This document shows positions 5,392-7,052 of a stretch of 7,052 nt of DNA, piece after piece. The translations under genes were made by a program, and so were the position numbers. The stretch is from contig JACCYC010000059.1 of assembly GCA_013696665.1 (NCBI GenBank), forward strand, positions 1 to 7,052, given 5' to 3'. Each line of letters starts with the position of its first letter. Position 1 is the stretch's first letter. The notes under the pieces are model-generated. The model was given only the letters and a program-made list of their open reading frames with translations. It was not told the DNA's origin and did no database searches. The stretch comes from Burkholderiaceae bacterium (lineage in GTDB: Bacteria > Pseudomonadota > Gammaproteobacteria > Burkholderiales > Burkholderiaceae_F).

Positions 5392-6438
5392 TTAGGCAAC
5401 AGCAGCGTGTCCAATGATGCGCGGCTCCGGGTCGAGTTCAATGCCGAAGCGCGCGCGAACGGCATCTTGTACCTCGCGCGCCAGCGCAAGAATTTCTGCG
5501 CCAGTTGCTCCGCCAAGATTAACCAGTACCAGCGCCTGCTTGTCATACACCGCGGCGCGGCCGCGCACCGCGCCTTTGAGTCCGCAAGCGTCGATCAACC
5601 AGCCCGCGGCCAGTTTGTATCGGCCTCCGCCAATGTCGTAGCTAACCAGTGACGGATGACGGTCGATCAGCTCGGTCCGTTGCTGGCGCGACACCACGGG
5701 ATTCTTGAAAAAGCTTCCAGCGTTTCCGAACACGAGTGGATCGGGCAGTTTTCGGCGGCGGATCGCTACGACCGCACTGAAGATGTCGCGCGCCTGCGGT
5801 TGCGTCACATTGCGCTGTCGCAGCTCAGCGGCTACGTCGGCGTAATCAGCCACCGGTGACCACTTGCGCGGCAGCGCAAATGTCACGTCTACGATCAGGC
5901 GCCGGTCTGCCTGATGCTTGAACACACTGTCGCGATAGGCGAATTTGCATTCGTCGGAAGTCATGCGTTGCAACGAGCCAGCGCCGAAATTCCACACTCG
6001 CAACGAATCAAAACGCTCAGCGAGCTCGACGCCATACGCGCCAATATTCTGAATTGGAGCAGCACCGACCGAGCCAGGTATCAAAGCAAGATTTTCGAGC
6101 CCGGGCTTGCCGTCGTCGATCAAGCGTTCAACGATCGAATGCCAGCCCTCGCCGGCACCGACGCGGACGCGCCAGCTTTCACCGGCGTCCTCGCACTGCA
6201 CGCCGGGTATTTCGATTTTCAAGATGCAGCCGTCGAAGTCGCGCGTGAAGAGCACATTGCTGCCACCGCCCAGGACCAATCGGGGCGCGGCGATCACGCG
6301 CACGTCGGACAGCACCTGCTGCAGCCGCTCGATTGATCCGATGCGAGCGAACATCGATGCGCGCACATCGACGCCAAATGTGTTGAACGGTCGCAGCGAT
6401 ACGTCGTGTTCGATCAACTCGTTCGTGCGCGCTTGCAT
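5392..6438 (-). CDS. murB: UDP-N-acetylmuramate dehydrogenase MurB (type I)
   Basis: MurB is the cytoplasmic flavoenzyme that uses NADPH to reduce UDP-N-acetylglucosamine enolpyruvate to UDP-N-acetylmuramate, the second committed step of peptidoglycan synthesis. The 348-residue product is close to E. coli MurB (342). It shows the N-terminal LRPFNTFGVD (15-24), the FAD-binding LGGGSNVLF (56-64), and IPGSVGAAPIQNIGAYG (120-136). YRD with Arg169, NAGSFFKNP with the proton-donating Ser242, and DPEPRIIG with Glu338 correspond to E. coli Arg159, Ser229 and Glu325. The extended C-terminal region with KLAAGWLIDACGLKG (275-289) fits type I enzymes. The ATG at 6438 yields the standard N-terminus but has no strong Shine-Dalgarno. 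It is divergent from yajQ across 49 bases and is not next to other mur genes here. Confidence 0.96.
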   Translation of the reverse strand: MQARTNELIEHDVSLRPFNTFGVDVRASMFARIGSIERLQQVLSDVRVIAAPRLVLGGGSNVLFTRDFDGCILKIEIPGVQCEDAGESWRVRVGAGEGWHSIVERLIDDGKPGLENLALIPGSVGAAPIQNIGAYGVELAERFDSLRVWNFGAGSLQRMTSDECKFAYRDSVFKHQADRRLIVDVTFALPRKWSPVADYADVAAELRQRNVTQPQARDIFSAVVAIRRRKLPDPLVFGNAGSFFKNPVVSRQQRTELIDRHPSLVSYDIGGGRYKLAAGWLIDACGLKGAVRGRAAVYDKQALVLVNLGGATGAEILALAREVQDAVRARFGIELDPEPRIIGHAAVA

Positions 6439-6487
6439 GCTGCCAGTTTAGAGGGCCGATACACTGCGGCAGTTGACAGGAGCGTGC
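6439..6487. promoter_or_regulatory. murB-yajQ divergent intergenic region
   Basis: Both genes must start from these 49 bases or from within each other's 5' ends. TACACT (6460-6465, plus strand) matches four of six of a -10 box and would start the yajQ message near 6472. TAAACT on the minus strand (complement of AGTTTA at 6445-6450) is an equally weak box for murB. Neither has a good -35. CTGCC (6440-6444) and GGCAG (6468-6472) form a small, widely spaced inverted repeat. Confidence 0.25.
6478..6482 (+). promoter_or_regulatory. Shine-Dalgarno of yajQ (decides the start)
   Basis: AGGAG ends 5 bases before the ATG at 6488. It excludes the in-frame TTG at 6473, which lies upstream of this site and would add five residues not seen in the family. 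Confidence 0.8.
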
Positions 6488-6973
6488 ATGCCTTCGTTCG
6501 ACGTTGTTTGTAAGCCCAATATGGTCGAGGTGCGCAATGCACTGGACCAGGCCAACAAGGAAATCACCAATCGTTTCGACTTCAAGGGGTCGGATGCGCG
6601 CGTCGAGCAAAAAGAGTTCGAGCTGACGGCCTTCGCCGATGATGCGTTCAAGCTGGGCCAGGTGCGTGACGTTTTGCTCGGCAAAATGGCCAAGCGCGGG
6701 GTCGACGGCAGATTGCTGGAATACGAGGAGCCCGAAAAGATTTCCGGAGACAAGCTCAAGCAGGCCATCAAGATCCGTAACGGGATTGAGCAAACCCTGG
6801 CAAAGACGATCGTGGCTCTTGTAAAGGAGCGCAAACTGAAAGTAACCGCTAGCATTCAGGGCGATGCGGTTCGAGTCAGCGGGGCCAAGAAGGACTCGCT
6901 GCAGGAGTGCATTGCGCTGCTGCGCAGCGAGGTCACGGAAGTTCCGCTGACGTTCGAAAACTTTCGCGACTGA
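6488..6973 (+). CDS. yajQ: YajQ family (UPF0234) putative cyclic di-GMP-binding protein
   Basis: YajQ proteins are small cytoplasmic nucleotide-binding proteins with two RNA-binding-like folds. The Xanthomonas member XC_3703 was reported to bind cyclic di-GMP and to act with a transcription factor; the role in most species, including this one, is unproven. The 161-residue length is normal. Visible marks are the N-terminal MPSFDVV, ITNRFDFKGSDAR (residues 26-38), GKMAKRGVDGR, the KLKVTASIQGDAVRVSG segment in the second half, and the C-terminal FENFRD, all highly characteristic. The pattern (VEQKEFELTAFADD, KLGQV) is closest in memory to betaproteobacterial members. The start is the ATG at 6488, fixed by AGGAG and by the family N-terminus MPSFD. 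It is divergent from murB. The stop codon TGA (6971-6973) opens a 7-base stem-loop. Confidence 0.95.
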   Translation: MPSFDVVCKPNMVEVRNALDQANKEITNRFDFKGSDARVEQKEFELTAFADDAFKLGQVRDVLLGKMAKRGVDGRLLEYEEPEKISGDKLKQAIKIRNGIEQTLAKTIVALVKERKLKVTASIQGDAVRVSGAKKDSLQECIALLRSEVTEVPLTFENFRD

Positions 6974-6992
6974 CGCCAGGCCAGAGGCGTCA
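6971..6992. terminator. Stem-loop at the yajQ stop codon, possible terminator without T-tract
   Basis: TGACGCC (6971-6977) and GGCGTCA (6986-6992) pair perfectly over 7 bases around an 8-base loop. The first three bases are the yajQ stop. No run of T follows on either strand, so it is not a textbook intrinsic terminator; it could stabilise the 3' end or act with Rho. The other arm reads TGA on the minus strand too. Confidence 0.35.
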
Positions 6993-7052
6993 CGGCATCG
7001 ACCGGCTGTCGGGCGTGGCTTGGTCATCCGGACGCATTACCGTTACGCTTCG
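6993..7052. other. Window tail, no supportable gene
   Basis: The last 60 bases carry no recognisable coding sequence. On the minus strand one frame is open from the window edge to a TGA at 6990-6992 (20 sense codons), and a second ends after eight codons at 7024-7026. On the plus strand a GTG at 7015 opens a frame to the edge. All are too short to judge. Confidence 0.3.

Noticed and set aside
6473..6478. A perfect TTGACA -35 hexamer (and TTG start) just before yajQ
   Set aside because: As a -35 box it would start transcription inside yajQ, since it abuts the AGGAG and lies 10 bases from the ATG. As a TTG start it lies upstream of the Shine-Dalgarno and adds residues foreign to the family.
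6179..7027. A 282-codon minus-strand open frame across yajQ and the start of murB
   Set aside because: It is the antisense frame of yajQ joined to a shifted frame of murB. Both real genes are certain from conserved motifs.
1..7052. Search for a hidden defence, mobile or CRISPR system
   Set aside because: Apart from the single Uma2 gene, all coding space is filled by core genes with intact motifs; no direct-repeat arrays, transposase, integrase or toxin-antitoxin pairs were seen.

Overview
The window is a GC-rich chromosomal segment (roughly 60% GC by eye) from a proteobacterium, most likely a betaproteobacterium. The OxyR, Dps, YajQ and MurB sequences read like those of Burkholderiales and related groups; this is judged from memory of the families, not from a search. 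Coding density is very high, and no stretch over about 120 bases lacks a gene. I see no tRNA, rRNA, CRISPR array, insertion sequence or prophage gene.

Layout from left to right. (1) The C-terminal part of glcF (glycolate oxidase iron-sulfur subunit) on the plus strand, cut by the window edge. (2) A convergent Uma2-family (DUF820) protein of unknown role on the minus strand, whose 3' end overlaps glcF by 18 bases. (3) A minus-strand series that is transcribed from right to left: murB, ridA, recG, oxyR, dps. The ridA-recG gap is 8 bases and the recG-oxyR gap is 24, so these three look like one transcription unit. Dps has a 97-base leader with a plausible promoter of its own. (4) yajQ on the plus strand, divergent from murB across only 49 bases. 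(5) A 79-base tail with a stem-loop at the yajQ stop codon and no gene I can support.

How the genes fit together. OxyR (peroxide sensor with the redox pair C199/C208) sits directly upstream of dps (iron-storing, DNA-protecting ferritin-like protein), which is a classical OxyR target in E. coli. RecG (fork and recombination helicase) and RidA (deaminase of reactive imines) share the transcription unit, giving a damage-tolerance theme. The ridA, recG, oxyR grouping resembles the gmk-rpoZ-spoT-ridA...oxyR-recG neighbourhood of Pseudomonas, here without spoT. MurB (peptidoglycan precursor synthesis) and YajQ (putative cyclic di-GMP-binding protein) are housekeeping neighbours.

This is mostly an ordinary core-genome region. 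I do not see a new multi-gene system. The points most worth a second look are the oxyR-dps intergenic region (dyad, weak OxyR-like tetrads, promoter), the Met in place of a ferroxidase Asp in Dps, the orphan Uma2 protein, the TTG start of recG coupled to the ridA stop, and the hairpin at the yajQ stop codon.
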